64,000 nucleotides of DNA, taken from Gadus chalcogrammus. Taxonomy: Eukaryota > Chordata > Actinopteri > Gadiformes > Gadidae. Position 1 is the first letter of the stretch. The number at the start of each line of letters is the position of its first letter. The translations under genes and the position numbers were made by a program. This document shows, piece by piece, positions 38,851 through 50,882 of this stretch. Below the pieces are notes generated by a model that saw nothing but the letters and a program-made list of their open reading frames with translations, searched no databases and was not told the origin of the DNA. Where the stretch lies: positions 13,907,723 through 13,971,722 of the forward strand of contig NC_079432.1 of the NCBI RefSeq assembly GCF_026213295.1, read 5' to 3'.

Positions 38851-38928
38851 TAGAACTCATGGCAAAAAGTTACTGCATTTTAAATTTTACATTTTAGTTA
38901 AATTTTGAGCTGAAATAAGGGGTTCACC

Positions 38929-39650
38929 TAGCGTGGCTCCGCCCGCCCAAGTACTTCTGCTCATTTAGAATTTCCCTTCACTACTAGGTCTGGGTCTGCG
39001 GTATGTTAGTGGGTTTTCTCCGTCTAAATTTGCTGCGTCCAATCAGCGAACAGAGCTGTGACACCTCCCCGACACCCTTCCCCCCTCCCACATGTGTTTG
39101 TGATGTTTTTGATATGTTGCTTACGTGTTGAGGTGTTTTTTTGCTAATCCCTACACTGTGCCCCCCTTAGAGGAACATAGTTTGGGAATGAACTTTTTTT
39201 TTCCCTTGTTTACCCTCTTGTTTACCTTTTTCTTATCTAACGAGGGAGCGCATGTGAGCCCTGACAGTCTCTCCTTCCTGTCTCCCCACACGGGATGCAA
39301 CTGGTAATTTCTTTGCTCTGTACTTGTGACATGTGCAATAACAATAAAGTATCTATCTATCTATCTGAGTGGCTGAGATCAATGACGTGAAAGTCAGCTC
39401 TCGTTGACGGACATCAACCAAACGCGCACGTCGCACGCTGTTTGGTTTGTTTACAGTCTGCGCGCAACGCGATTCCCGGCTAAACGGTAGCGATTGGTTA
39501 TGGCAGATCCAGAGTGCCACTGGGCAGATCCAATAGTTTGAAACTACAACAGACACCCGCCTTCAAGTAAGGTAACGTTTGTCAATTGAGTAGGTCCAGA
39601 CTCTCTGTACAAATGAAATGAAGTACGAGAGTCTGGTAGGACCAGGCTAG
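38929..39650. mobile_element. Non-autonomous DNA transposon with nested LINE tail
   Basis: The left end reads TAGCGTGGCTCC and the right end GGACCAGGCTA, an imperfect inverted repeat (TAGCCTGGTCC when reversed). An 11-bp direct repeat GGGTTCACCTA lies at 38920-38930 and 39651-39661. It overlaps the terminal TA, so the exact target duplication (8 to 9 bp) is ambiguous. Subterminal sequence at the right end, ACGAGAGTCTGGTAGGACCA, is known to me from abundant teleost MITEs. The middle (39120-39366) is a separate insertion ending in an ATCT repeat. There is no coding capacity. Confidence 0.7.
39120..39366 (+). mobile_element. 3' tail fragment of a non-LTR retrotransposon
   Basis: The fragment ends ACTTGTGACATGTGCAATAA followed by CAATAAAGTATCTATCTATC, that is, an AATAAA signal then an (ATCT)n tail. 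This arrangement is typical of 3' ends of fish CR1/L2-type LINEs or SINEs that borrow them. It is nested in the transposon at 38929-39650. The 5' boundary is approximate. Confidence 0.5.
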
Positions 39651-40963
39651 GGTTCACCTACACATTGACCGTTAGTCTCCTCTCCCTTTTCAAATGGAAA
39701 TGGTCCATTGTTTTAAGGTTGGAATCATTTGGAGTCACCAACAGTTTGCTATGTTCATATTTGCTCAGTTATTTGTCATAAATGTATTATTGACAATTCT
39801 GCTCTGATTAAATACACCAATATTCGGCTTTCCAGTAATAAAACCGCATAAAGAATAGCCAGAGAGCCCTGCCAAGTTCTGAAGAAACCGAAACCATAGA
39901 AGGACAGCATTGAAAATGGCAGCATCTGACCAAAGGCAGCATATAAGTACCGTCTCAGACTGCATCGAAATGTTCTTTTTTTTAATTTATGAGTAGCATG
40001 CCATGAAATAAAGGCTGGGTGTGCCCATAAATAAATTAGTTTGATTCCCCCTTGAGTGTTCCCCTACAACAGAGCTATGACTGTGGCGAGAGCAGATGGC
40101 CACTGTATAGAACAATGGGCCATTGAAGAACCTGAGCCAGTTCCAATGACTTCACTAATATGATATTTACATCCACATGCAACTGCCTCCACCCCACCAA
40201 CCCTCCCAAGATGGCCTGGAAAGTGGCGTGTAGCCTTTGGGGCACAAAAATAACTTAATTATTAAATTATTAAAAAATGAAACGCCGGTAGATGATTCAA
40301 CATAAATGTATGAGCGTAGTCAACATGTTATACTTCATGTTTTAGTAATATTGAGGTATGCCAATATCTTTGAGACAAAGTTGACATAAAACAAGGTAAA
40401 TGTCCAATCAGCACAAGCTTGATATTATTATTTACCTAGGAGGCTGTATTTCTACATAGCCCAGAATTAAATCTGGTCACTGGTCCGCTGGCAGTGCCCA
40501 GCGGAGTCAAGAAAATATTTTTTTTAAATGTTCGAACCACAACCTTCAAAGTACATCAATCCAATGTCAAAATAATATGTTTATTTAGCTCTTTTTTCCC
40601 TCATTAAGTTCTAGCCAATTAAGTATTAGTGGTAATCAAACAGCTCCTCCATATTGTTATTGGTCCCAAATGGCCTCTATAACGCCACTTTAAAACCGAA
40701 GAGGCAAAACAAACCAAAAACTAAGCCTAGCCCAGTGACGATAGATGTGAACACCATGACTGTAGCGATAGGATGGATAAAACCTGCCTCATCTCATCTT
40801 TAATCTGCCATCGTTCGACTGTAGTTCAAACGATGTTCAAAAAACACATCGTACAATAGGGTGGGCTTTTGAAAATGACAAACTATTGGGATAAGGGTAC
40901 TAATATTCAAGTCAAACAGAAAGTTTGTTTTATTTCAGAGATAGAAATCAGGAGTAACGTTAC

Positions 40964-41128
40964 CTTGCGAGAAGCATGGATATCAAAGAAGGGCTTGTTT
41001 CGGACGCTGAACGGCTCTTTGGTCTTGTCAATCTGTCCATTTTTCATCTTCTCCATCCGCGGAGATATTATTTCCTTTTCTATGCATAGCAGTCTGATGT
41101 TGAAATCACAGAGTCCAACAGGCTGCCC
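40964..41128 (-). CDS. rngtt: RNGTT exon: end of nucleotidyltransferase lobe
   Basis: This is a 165-bp, 55-codon, phase-0 exon that starts [20 protein letters not shown] and ends in FFDIHASRK. It corresponds to human residues 369-423, including the conserved stretches [11 protein letters not shown] and [12 protein letters not shown]. The acceptor is TGCTTTTCAG before 41128, and the donor GTAACG follows CGCAAG at 40964. It is among the best conserved segments in the window, and both reading frame and length equal the human exon. The next exon continues at LLEG, 13.4 kb away. Confidence 0.96.
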
Positions 41129-44100
41129 CTGAAAAGCAGAACAAAAAGGGACTCGTCAGAAACTATTTCCAAACATACTTTAGACTGGTTAGTTCACAAA
41201 GCTGTGAAGTGCAACCTATAAAACATTCAATCACCAAATACAATGAGGACCATTTCCAAGAGGTTATCAATTACAAATGTTGACGATCCCTATGGAAAGA
41301 GATTGACACCACTATAAAGAAGGACTAATATTCTATCAGACCACAGCAACATCTACAAGGCCGGTAGCAGGATGACCCTGGAGTCCTCACCGGGGGGCCA
41401 GCGTATCAAACCTAAAGGTTACCTGAACATTGCAATAACAAAGTCTTTGATGTTGTCATGGCAACAGGTTATTTCTGTTTCCTAAGCTCACACACACATG
41501 CACGCGCACACACTCCCAAGCCCTCACTACTGTACACAGCGACAGAGGCAAAGAGCCACCGGGCCCATCTGTATTTTCACAGAGCCAGTCACTAGAGGCA
41601 TGGTTTCTCTTTAAAGGAATGCTGGCCAGTGCTGATCAGACCCCAGCCATGCTGCTACATTAAAAGATACCGTCTGTAATCGCACTGCGTTCAAGTTAAA
41701 ACGGAATCAGATGCCTTGAGGACATCGCTTTGTTCTCCAAGTGAGTATGAAGATAAACCGGATCTTACTGGTTCCAAAATGAGATAGCAGTGAATAGAGA
41801 TTAAATGCTCATCTTGTACAAACATGTTTTTACCGGGGCAGAACCTTTTTATAAATTAAAGAAAGCACTTTGAAACTGGAAATAAATTGAGTGGAAAAAA
41901 TGTAAATTCAGATGGAGTTTAAGATTATGCCACTAATGCATGCTATAAAATCCACCAGTGACAATGAATGGCCATCAGACACAACAATTGTGTTCATATA
42001 GAAAGCATCAAGCAAACAGGAGCTATAGCCAGAGGAACTATTTGACAGATTGTAGTAGATTGTATTTGGTGACAGAATTGCATCTTAGGTGACCCACAAC
42101 AGCAGACAAATATTTCTCAAGAAAAGAGGAGGAAGTTTGAGACAATCTTTGCCCTGAGGGCATTTATATATATTTAAGTTGTTATACAATATGGTATTTC
42201 AAGTAAGAAAATATAATACATCAGCACAATATTTCTTTGAAAGTAACAAGCATTGGCGAAAGAAACAATGATCAATCTGGTTAGGTGTGATTCGACGAAT
42301 TGAAGGGAAGGCTAGCTAGGATGATGATTTATTCAGTTTGATCAAGGAATCCTTATTTCACAGGGCCACCCCCTACAATTTTAAAGCTCCCAGTTTGGAT
42401 AAAAGGTTCAGAGTACGTTCATCTTGCGATAAAAGCTATTGTAATTATAAAAAACAGGCACGCTGTGGTTTAAAATCAACACCTCTGAGTGGCTATGGGG
42501 TCACTGATGTCGTTTCAATCACATGACACGATTTTGAATTTATTAGTGGGAATGGGAACAAAAGTCTTGATTTGAATCTAATGGGATTCGTTATCTAGCA
42601 ATGAGCCTGCAGACATGCTCATCTGTGGTGTGCGCCCAAACTATTACTTCAACTCCAATTGAATTCTCACAAACTAAAGGGCCACTCCCTTGACTCATAA
42701 TCCTTGTGTTTACAAGCGCATTATAAGAAAGGGATTAAGAAGGCATCATAATTAAAGCCACATTGAGACGATGATGCAATGGGATAACCTGAGCTATAAT
42801 GAGACTTGTTTGTCCTAAGAAGATTTCCTCTTTTTCAGACACTTGTCACATACATAAGGCTGCACTTCAAATATAATACATTTTTACATATATATTTTTA
42901 TATTTTACATAACAGAAAAGATGACTGCTTCTCAACCGTGAGCATGCCATGAAATATCCATTTCGGCAAACAAGATCCTCAAGATCTTCATTGTCACATA
43001 TATATATTACTAAGCCAGAAAAAAAACTCTTGAGGCTACTCCTAGTGGTCATGATGAGTGGTGGGGGAAGGGTCACACTCTGCTTGTTTATTGTTGGCTT
43101 CCAAGACAACTTGATGTTCCTGGAACAACTGGCATCGTGTCCCACACATTCTGCACCATCTGTCAGTCGTGTCATCGGAACAGAACAAGATGTAAGTGTG
43201 AATGATCAAATGCATTGCTGTAACAGCATGGAGAAACAAAATTGCCGGTCTGGTAAATCAAGATCTGTGGCGATTGTATACCTAGTGAAACAACCAAATG
43301 CTCAGGTAACCTCAATCATAGCCCAACACATTTTGTTATTTGTATTAGTCTTTGCTGGGCGGTCGTGAGAAGCTTGTGCTCAACTGTTTTGGCATTATTA
43401 ATGTTTATTTATTATTATTACAGTTGCGAGCAGATTGTGGGCTTGATCAAATATAAATTACCATAGCTCAAGCCTCACCTCAAGAAACATAAATGGCAAA
43501 GTCTGTATGGGGATTCTGCCATGAAGAAGTATTTACTACCTTAATAAATTGAGGTGGAAGAAAATAAGCTCTCGTTTGTTTCATTCAGTATGATGCAGAG
43601 AAAGAAATTATGTTCCTAATGTCCCTTTCTGTGGAATGATGCACGGTATCATAGAACAGGTCTAATTTGAAATATGACATCAATGCATTTCCCAAGACAT
43701 GACTAATCTCCCTGGAAGCTGTGCGGTGTAAAAACAGCCCCTCGTATGCCAGCTTCCTAAAGGGACGGGGCGGCGTAAAATGTGTGGAAGCATAAATAGC
43801 CGCCAAAAAATAACCAGGAAACAAAAGCGTTGAATGTGTGCAAGCATCAAGCTACAATTAAGCCACTCGTGATAGATTGCAGGGCAAAATGTCTTTGGAT
43901 GTGGAAACATTTCTATATAAACATCCATTAAGTGTGTAAGTAAACACAATAGAGCCATGACTGAGGAAGTGAACGGGACTCATTTAAGGAAGCAATAACA
44001 ATATCGCCCCCCTGACTAGAGATATACAACCATTAGACATATATCATGTGAAGGTTTATAGACATTACATTAGGTCATATTCAGAGTGGTTTGCTGCATC

Positions 44101-47100
44101 ATGGACATTGGACATGGAGACATCCTGTGCAATAGTATAATGTTGGGACAGTTTAAGCGTTTTGATTCTGCTACAATTTAAAATTTAATCAGACTTTTAT
44201 TCTCTAAATATCGGTCATTTTTATGATCATCCTCGAAATGCACCCCAAACGTTATTCACTGGATTCAAGGATAAATATTCTGCTTTAAGTTTGTTAACAG
44301 GAAGACACAAATGATTACATTTTTTCCGATCACATTATGCTTACAATGTTATTAGTTTGAGGCTACAAAACATCCGACACTATTAGGAGGCAAGGGACCA
44401 GACAGAAAAGCCGATGGTATGGCGCGCAGCCGGAAGCTTGTCCCTCCCACGCTCAGACGGGACTGCTGGAAGTTACAGAGCAGTCTAAGGAGAGCGAGAG
44501 GCAGTGTCTGCCGGGAACAAGGAGGTAGCTGGAGCTGCCCCCTGGCATTTCAAGCAGAGGTTCCTAGCTCTTAAGGAAGGTTAATTAAGGGGTAAGCCAC
44601 ATTGTCACCCAACACCACAAGGGCTAGACCTCACGAAAGGACCCGACTACCGCGGAGAAGTCTGAAGAACCGCCACCCCAACCCGGCTCAGGCTATTTCT
44701 GTGTTGGATGACGCAGGACTAAAGCTGCATTTGACAATGCTAGAATTATCAATTGTGTATAAAAAACACTGATAATAATGATCATTTCTATAAGAAAACA
44801 TAAATATACAGTATTTTTAATCGTAACAAGTTTATAATCGTAATATTTTGTTGGTCTGTTGGAATCGCTTTAAGATTGTTCTCGATTTAAAGTACCCATT
44901 GGACAATGTTTAAAACATGGTTCCTAGAGTGACACAAACATTTTTGATGTTTTATTAGTAAAACATGCCTAAAATACATCAATATCAGCAATCCAAAAAG
45001 GGTGAAATATTGCCCAACATTCAGTCGTAGAACAAGACGCATCTGAGAGAAATCGACCCTTTTGCAACAAGCCATGTTGTTTTACAAGCAGATCTGGTCT
45101 TACTCAGACCCCCACGGTGCGCCTCCATCTTTGTGCTGGTGTCATTGTCTGGCCCTGGAGTAGTCGGACATGGGCTGCGCCGCGCTTTTTGGTGCGTGTG
45201 CAATCAAAGGGGCACAGTTGGGAGCTCACGGCTTTTGTCCCGCGAGACGCTTTGCACACGATGGCGGTGGATCCACAAAGCACATAGTGAATACAATGAC
45301 GACATCGACCCCCGCAGAGATCACATGTGCCCAAACAGCTTCTTTGTCTTAGTGGCACCCCTGCTACCGCTCATACTCTAGTACCTGGTTTCCTAGTATA
45401 ACAAACTAACTGTGCTTTAACAAATGCGTTTAGCAGAAAGAAATAAACAAACGAAAAATGACTTGTAGCACTTTTATCAAACCAAAAACCTTTCACATAA
45501 TATAGAAAATCTTATGAAATGTCTGTTGCAGCCCGGGGTAAACAACATGGTGGTGTGCATTGGAGCTCAGCCTGGAACAGGGATAAATACTTTGGAAGAG
45601 GCCAAGTGTTTATGTGGATGTATCTCACTCGCTCAAGACAGCCCTCGCAAATCCACAGGAAGGTAAACCGATAAAGTCCTGCCAGTGCAGCGACAGGGAG
45701 AGCCGCCTTACGACCACCGCCATATGCTCCCGGGCCCACGGTGACGCTCATTTCACCTCGCACTCGTCTGTCACTGCTAACGGAAATTCAGACGACCCAA
45801 CTCTGACACTTCTACCCCATGAAAGTAAGTAAAAGGTGAAATCCACACAAACTGAAGTTAAATTTGTGTGTGTTGTTTGACAAGGGCACATCACATCATT
45901 ACATCATTAGGCTTCAAGTGTCAAAAGTGCTGAAGTGAATAACTACATAGTAATTGTTTAGAGCCTTTCAGATGAAAGACAGATCAAACAGAAGATAGGT
46001 TGGTTCAAATCGTCCTATATTTTTATATAGGATAATATTTAAGCATAAGTATTTAACATATTTACACAGGCCTCTAGCCCTACACAGCAGGGCATTGCAT
46101 AAGGGTGCATATAGAGGCATGATGCTGATCCGATGCTTCATGACAAGCCGTTTCTTACAGGCTTTCATCAAACATCAAACAGCCACATTTTCCTGGGGGA
46201 CTAAAATAACTCCTATTTTACACACTTCCCCTGTCAGACTGGTGACAGCCCAGGTCAACCAATTTCATGTTTGGCCAAGGGCCATATGCTTACCATGATA
46301 CCAGTCTGTATGATGCATACCAATATAAAACAGACCTTGGCAATGATAATGTACACACATCAACCCTGGTGGTGGCAAAATGTTCAACTGCACCAAAGAA
46401 AGTAAAACCGTCACCAACAAACCGTGTTGTGATATCGCCAGGTTTCTTATTCTTTGTGTATTTCTAAGAAGCTTTTATTCAAGTCCAACCCGTGTCTCAG
46501 GCTGAAGCCTGTGTAGCCGGTCCATGGGGTGGCCTGCAACCGATGAAGGACAAGGCCAATAATTGCTGACCAGGATCAATACTGCAGTGCTTTGGCGATG
46601 GGAACCCTGCAGAGTTGCTAACCTCTGCCCAGTGCTACAGCGACACTCGCTTGACCACCGGGGCAATTATTGTGCAGCTTTCTTGTGCGACTCTGCCGTT
46701 GATGGCGAAAGAAGGCAGCAGACAAACTTAACGACCTCACCGACACAACCAAAGCCTCCCGCTCTGAGGCTCTAGTCGAGGGTTGTGCATTAAAAGGTGC
46801 CCAATGCCCAGGCGCTCTGATACCAGGCCCACTGGTGACCAACATTTGGAATGCGGTTTAAACAATTTAACACTGCCATCCTCTAAATACCCTCAAATGT
46901 TTGATTAAACATAAACATACAAACATACAAACATGAAAAACATATGGACTATTAAGGACTTAATATTATTTTAGCAAAGACATATTTACAATAGCAACCC
47001 GCTGAGGTGAACAATCTGAATGGCTACGGGACGCAGGTCACCACCGCCATTTTTAAGATGCTGGGGCCAATAATATTATTTCAGAAACCCAATTATATGC

Positions 47101-47425
47101 TAATTTCTTTGAGGGCACATTTGGACGGATAAAGCATTTCCCTATTGCAGCACTTTACAAAACGGTGTAATCCCCTCTGCTGCTCACGGCAGACCGCCTC
47201 GGCAAACGTGGATTACCATTTGCACTGAGGGAGCTTGAGTGTCAAGAGAGCGCCCCCTCTGAAAGGCGGCCAGCCCCAGAGCTCGGCAGTACGTTGTAAC
47301 GGTGTGCATGCGGTGTATATACATTGAATGGACTGTACGAGTGGTTAATGCAGGTGTTTCAGTTTGTTGAGGAACAGTGTGTGACGACCAGCAGCAGCGG
47401 GCTCTGCATCAACTTGGTTACTCAC
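41129..47425 (-). other. rngtt: RNGTT intron (6.3 kb)
   Basis: Mostly unique AT-rich sequence. A GC-rich island near 44420-44700 has no recognisable product. A diverged dispersed repeat lies at about 44890-45320. No exon, RNA gene or intact transposon is seen. Confidence 0.7.
44890..45320. repeat. Unclassified dispersed repeat, family B copy 1
   Basis: The words CAAGCCATGTTGTTTTACAA and CGGCTTTTGTCCCGCGAGAC, the latter followed by a CACACGATGGCG-like block, recur in the same order near 56010-56330. Confidence 0.5.
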
Positions 47426-47497
47426 ATTAAATTTGATGATGTCATATATCAGGTAGCGGGGGACGGGCTGTCCGTTGACTTTATCAATGATCATCTC
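47426..47497 (-). CDS. rngtt: RNGTT exon: guanylyltransferase motif IV
   Basis: This is a 72-bp, 24-codon, phase-0 exon with the product [20 protein letters not shown] followed by IKFN. It matches human residues 345-368 with few changes. With the preceding DG it forms motif IV (DGEMIID), whose acidic residue takes part in metal binding and catalysis in this superfamily. The acceptor on the minus strand is TTTCCTCCTGCAG before 47497, and the donor GTGAGT follows AAT at 47426. Introns of about 3.2 kb upstream and 6.3 kb downstream flank it. Confidence 0.96.
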
Positions 47498-48034
47498 CTG
47501 CAGGAGGAAAGGGGAGAGAAAACACCCATCAGCATTTGCCATGTACACACACGGACATTTCCATTTTCCTGTAAAATTCCTAAACTTAAGGTTATGAGTA
47601 ACTTCACAAGAGTTAAAGTGCCCTGCTCGTATTATGTGATACAAGCATGAAAATATTCAATCTTATTATGAAGCATTATTATTCATGTGCCTAGTTTAAT
47701 TATTCAGTAGGAAAACAAACTCATTGCCTCTTTGGTGTCTTGGAGTGCCTCTTATATATACAGTCCTGAAATAACACATTTTTTACACGTGTAAAAAACA
47801 CTTTCCATGAATGAATTCATCATGTGAACTACAAAAAAAAACAACACTATACACATGCACACAAACAGATGAGGCAGCATGAGTTAAAAACACATAATAT
47901 AATTCCTAGATGATCCACAATATCAGGCGTGATCACGTCACGATGCACTGAGAGCTCCATCCATCCCTCCGTCCCAGAGAGCGGTCTTACAGAATGGAAA
48001 CCGACAGGAATCAGTAGGGGCTGAACGCACTCAC

Positions 48035-48060
48035 GGGGGGGGGGGGGGGGGGGGGGGGGG
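48035..48060 (+). repeat. Poly-G run (26 bases)
   Basis: An uninterrupted run of 26 G. A run of 21 C follows 130 bases later, at 48192-48212, so the two could base-pair. Confidence 0.95.
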
Positions 48061-50344
48061 TAGTCTGAAGATGCCTGCGGCAGGTGAGGTCGGCAGGGGA
48101 AGATGGCAAGCAGAAATAGCACTGCATGTATTATGCAACAACCACCTCCCGTTTCCCCTCCCCCCCACTTTCCGTCCCCTCATTCGCCCCTCCCCCCCCC
48201 CCCCCCCCCCCCATGTCTTCACCAGATGCGGCAGGAGGTCTCAATCACAACCCTGTGGGATGTGTTTCAACATCCTGCGCAACTGTTATGCAAGCTGTGG
48301 GGCGCGGCAGAGACGGGCAGCACACCGATGCCTATACCGCCTGTTGGCTGCATTACCGTGGAGCTCTCCCTGGCCTACGTAGCCACCCTCCGTCCTGCAC
48401 ACGTCAGGGCGCTCAATGGGTCTCGTTGCACTACTATGGGGTCGACAGGCCGACACCCACCGACCCCGGCGGCCCGTGTGACCCTTGACGACGCACCCAA
48501 ACACAGGGCTGATCTACCGTGGCGATGGCCCTGCGGTTTACGTTGACATCTCGGACAGAAGATGGTCAAACAAACAGGAGGACAAAAGGTCTCCCGTTGG
48601 CTGGTGTGGGCCATGCGACAGGGAGCATCGTGGGTCTTCCCTGTAGCAAGGGGCCACGAGGAGGACAGGGAAGAGCAGAGTTGCACCTGAACAGCAAGCC
48701 GTGAATGTCCACAAGTGAAACAGTGTTAGTCACAGCATCCCCCCTGCGGCTAATTACACACACTTTTCCACCCCATCACTTCAAAAGACAATGCATGCTT
48801 CGCCATTACACAGTCTGCCTGAGCAGGAAACAAGTTATTAATACACATGTATTAATACCAGGGGGAGTAGCCTGTGTAGCCTATGTGTTATACCAGGGCG
48901 ACCAAGCACGAAATACGATTTCCCCTTGGTAAAAATTATTCAGTACGATGTTTATCAGCCTTGAAGCAACATCTCACCTCTTTTGCATTTGGCTTCAAAT
49001 CCATTTCCCTACCTTGCATAAAGGTAATATGAAAAAAAATGTGTCCAATGGTTTCGTTTGGCCACAGCCTTGAACAAGCCAAGAACGCGTTTCACAATCT
49101 AATTTTCCATAGAAAACTATTCCTGATAGTATGATATGGTCACACCCCCGTAGCTTTGTAGCAGCGGGCTGGTGTCTGTAGTAAACAGTTAAGCCTGCTC
49201 CTTGGCACGACCAAACATTGCTGTCACAGACTAACACTGTGACTACGGCAGAATCAGACTCTGGAAGGGAGTTCTTAAATGAAAAGGATAATATATATAT
49301 GCAAAATAATATTTGTTTGAACCGGACCATACAGATCACTGACATCCACAAAGCTAGAGAATTGTCACCAATGGGTACATTATAAACTGATTCAGGTATG
49401 CGTCATATTCCTGCTAAAAGGCTGATGTAAAAATTGGAAATTTATTCAAAACTACAAAGCCAATGATCATCAGATCAGATTTGTGAATTTCAAGCCAGTG
49501 GGATTCCTCCATACTGATGCATGGTGGCTCCCAAAGATCCGCTGAGCCTTAAAGTTAGCGCCTAAATGACTGAATGTGTTCAAGGCTGCTTTAATAAGCA
49601 CAGAAATAGATCTGTTTAGGCTAACCCTAGTACGTCGGAGCCGCTAGCATGCGGTTCGGCTAGCACTTGTGAACGCAGCAATCAGGTGCAGTCCAAAACA
49701 ATCTAACTCTAGTGTGGTTCGATCGGTCTCACTTACAAATTTGAAACCCAATCTTGACCCAGTCGCAGGAAGTAAACCAAAACCTGTCTCCTAGGGCATA
49801 TGTTGATACGTACAGAAACTTTAATAAGCTGAACATCGTGCATACCACGGCAGAATCTATATTTTATATTGAACATGCCTACTGTCGGTTTTTTTATCCC
49901 GTTTCGTCCGCAACCTTGCCGGATGATGCAATATTTATTTTAAAGCATTCTGTCGACTCCTGAATATCTGGGGACTACTTCAGCACTGCGGTCTCACACG
50001 GCAAACACACGATATCGAGGTAAAAACTGCAGAGTAAAAGGTTGACGAAACTCTTACAAGCATTTACAGCTACAGAAAAGTGCATATTGTACAAGAAATG
50101 CCAAACATTACTTCAAGAGGTGTCAATTACTGTGATGAAAAGTAGGTGGGAAAAGTAAAGAATGGGGTTCCCAAGGCCAAAGGGGGCATGGGACATACAA
50201 TAAGAAGTTTCATGAAAGTAGCCTGAGATCCCACAGGTACAACATGAAACATTGACAGTGTTTAACCTTGGGTATGGAATTAATTATTGAGGCACCATGT
50301 AATTATGGTGAATTAAACCACATTAAAGGAGAGAGTCGTCTCCA

Positions 50345-50354
50345 CCCCCCCCCG

Positions 50355-50401
<47 letters not shown>

Positions 50402-50403
50402 CC

Positions 50404-50434
<31 letters not shown>

Positions 50435-50450
50435 TCCCCCCCAGACTCAA
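50345..50450 (+). repeat. Poly-C tract and CCT repeat
   Basis: Nine C, one G, then 45 uninterrupted C (50355-50399), followed by a CCT-repeat and further C runs to about 50442. The tract lies 300 bases downstream, in transcript order, of an RNGTT exon donor site. The transcript carries the G-rich strand. Confidence 0.95.
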
Positions 50451-50746
50451 AGCTCAGGTGGGTTGCCAGGTTGAATCATAACACACAGACCAAAACAAAA
50501 ACAAACATTCCGACCCGGAACGGAAATCTCCAAAGAGAACAGCCAGCATTGTCTGTAGCATCCTGATCGGAGGAGCCAGTATTTCGACTCATGTCGCCTT
50601 AACCTGATGACACGTGGTCATGGAGCATGGTCATTCTATGATTTAGTATTGTCAATTTTTATATATTGTACCTTTAAGACCACCATTTAAAAAGGGTCCC
50701 AAGAGAAAGAGGGGAGTTAACACAAATGTATGGAAAATAAACTTAC

Positions 50747-50882
50747 CCCATCTAGTAAGGTTTTGCCTAAGTGGTGGCGGGGGTCCTTCCGGAGGGGGAA
50801 CTCGAGGTTGGCAATGTGGAAGATGGTGTTGTCTCGGTCTATCATGTGTACGTCGTTCTTGCCGTTGATCAGCATCATGTAT
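50747..50882 (-). CDS. rngtt: RNGTT exon: guanylyltransferase motifs III and IIIa
   Basis: The exon has 136 bp: the last base of a split Arg codon plus 45 codons, from [10 protein letters not shown] to KTLLDG. It corresponds to human residues 299 (partial) to 344. Motif III ([13 protein letters not shown]) and motif IIIa (NLEFPLRK) are present; in nucleotidyltransferases these line the GTP-binding pocket. On the minus strand the acceptor reads GCCACGACAG before 50882, and the donor GTAAGT follows GATGGG at 50747. The residues PRHHLGKT replace human LRMHLSNT, the most diverged part of this exon. The preceding exon should end in KADGT plus two bases of Arg and carry the lysine that forms the GMP adduct. 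It is not seen in the window. Confidence 0.96.

Larger units (their letters stand above)
27586..40963 (-). other. rngtt: RNGTT intron (13.4 kb)
   Basis: This is the longest intron bounded by two visible exons. It contains two copies of an unclassified dispersed repeat (about 29410-29690 and 38470-38850), hairpins at 30509-30540 and 38213-38324, a poly-C run at 31457-31473, a second hAT-like MITE at 36369-36799, a GT/G microsatellite at 38092-38127 and a composite transposon at 38929-39650. No coding exon is recognised; the open frames are short. Confidence 0.7.
47498..50746 (-). other. rngtt: RNGTT intron (3.2 kb)
   Basis: The intron contains two homopolymer tracts near 48035-48060 and 48192-48212, a very long poly-C tract at 50355-50399, and a GC-rich stretch at 48060-48700. 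Overlapping open frames in that stretch, including proline-rich ones, are composition artefacts. No exon is recognised. Confidence 0.7.

Noticed and set aside
48070..48690. Several overlapping frames, some proline-rich, in a GC-rich intronic stretch
   Set aside because: The proline runs translate the poly-C tract; frames on both strands are open because of base composition.
50268..50474. Poly-proline frame
   Set aside because: Translation of the long poly-C tract and CCT repeat.
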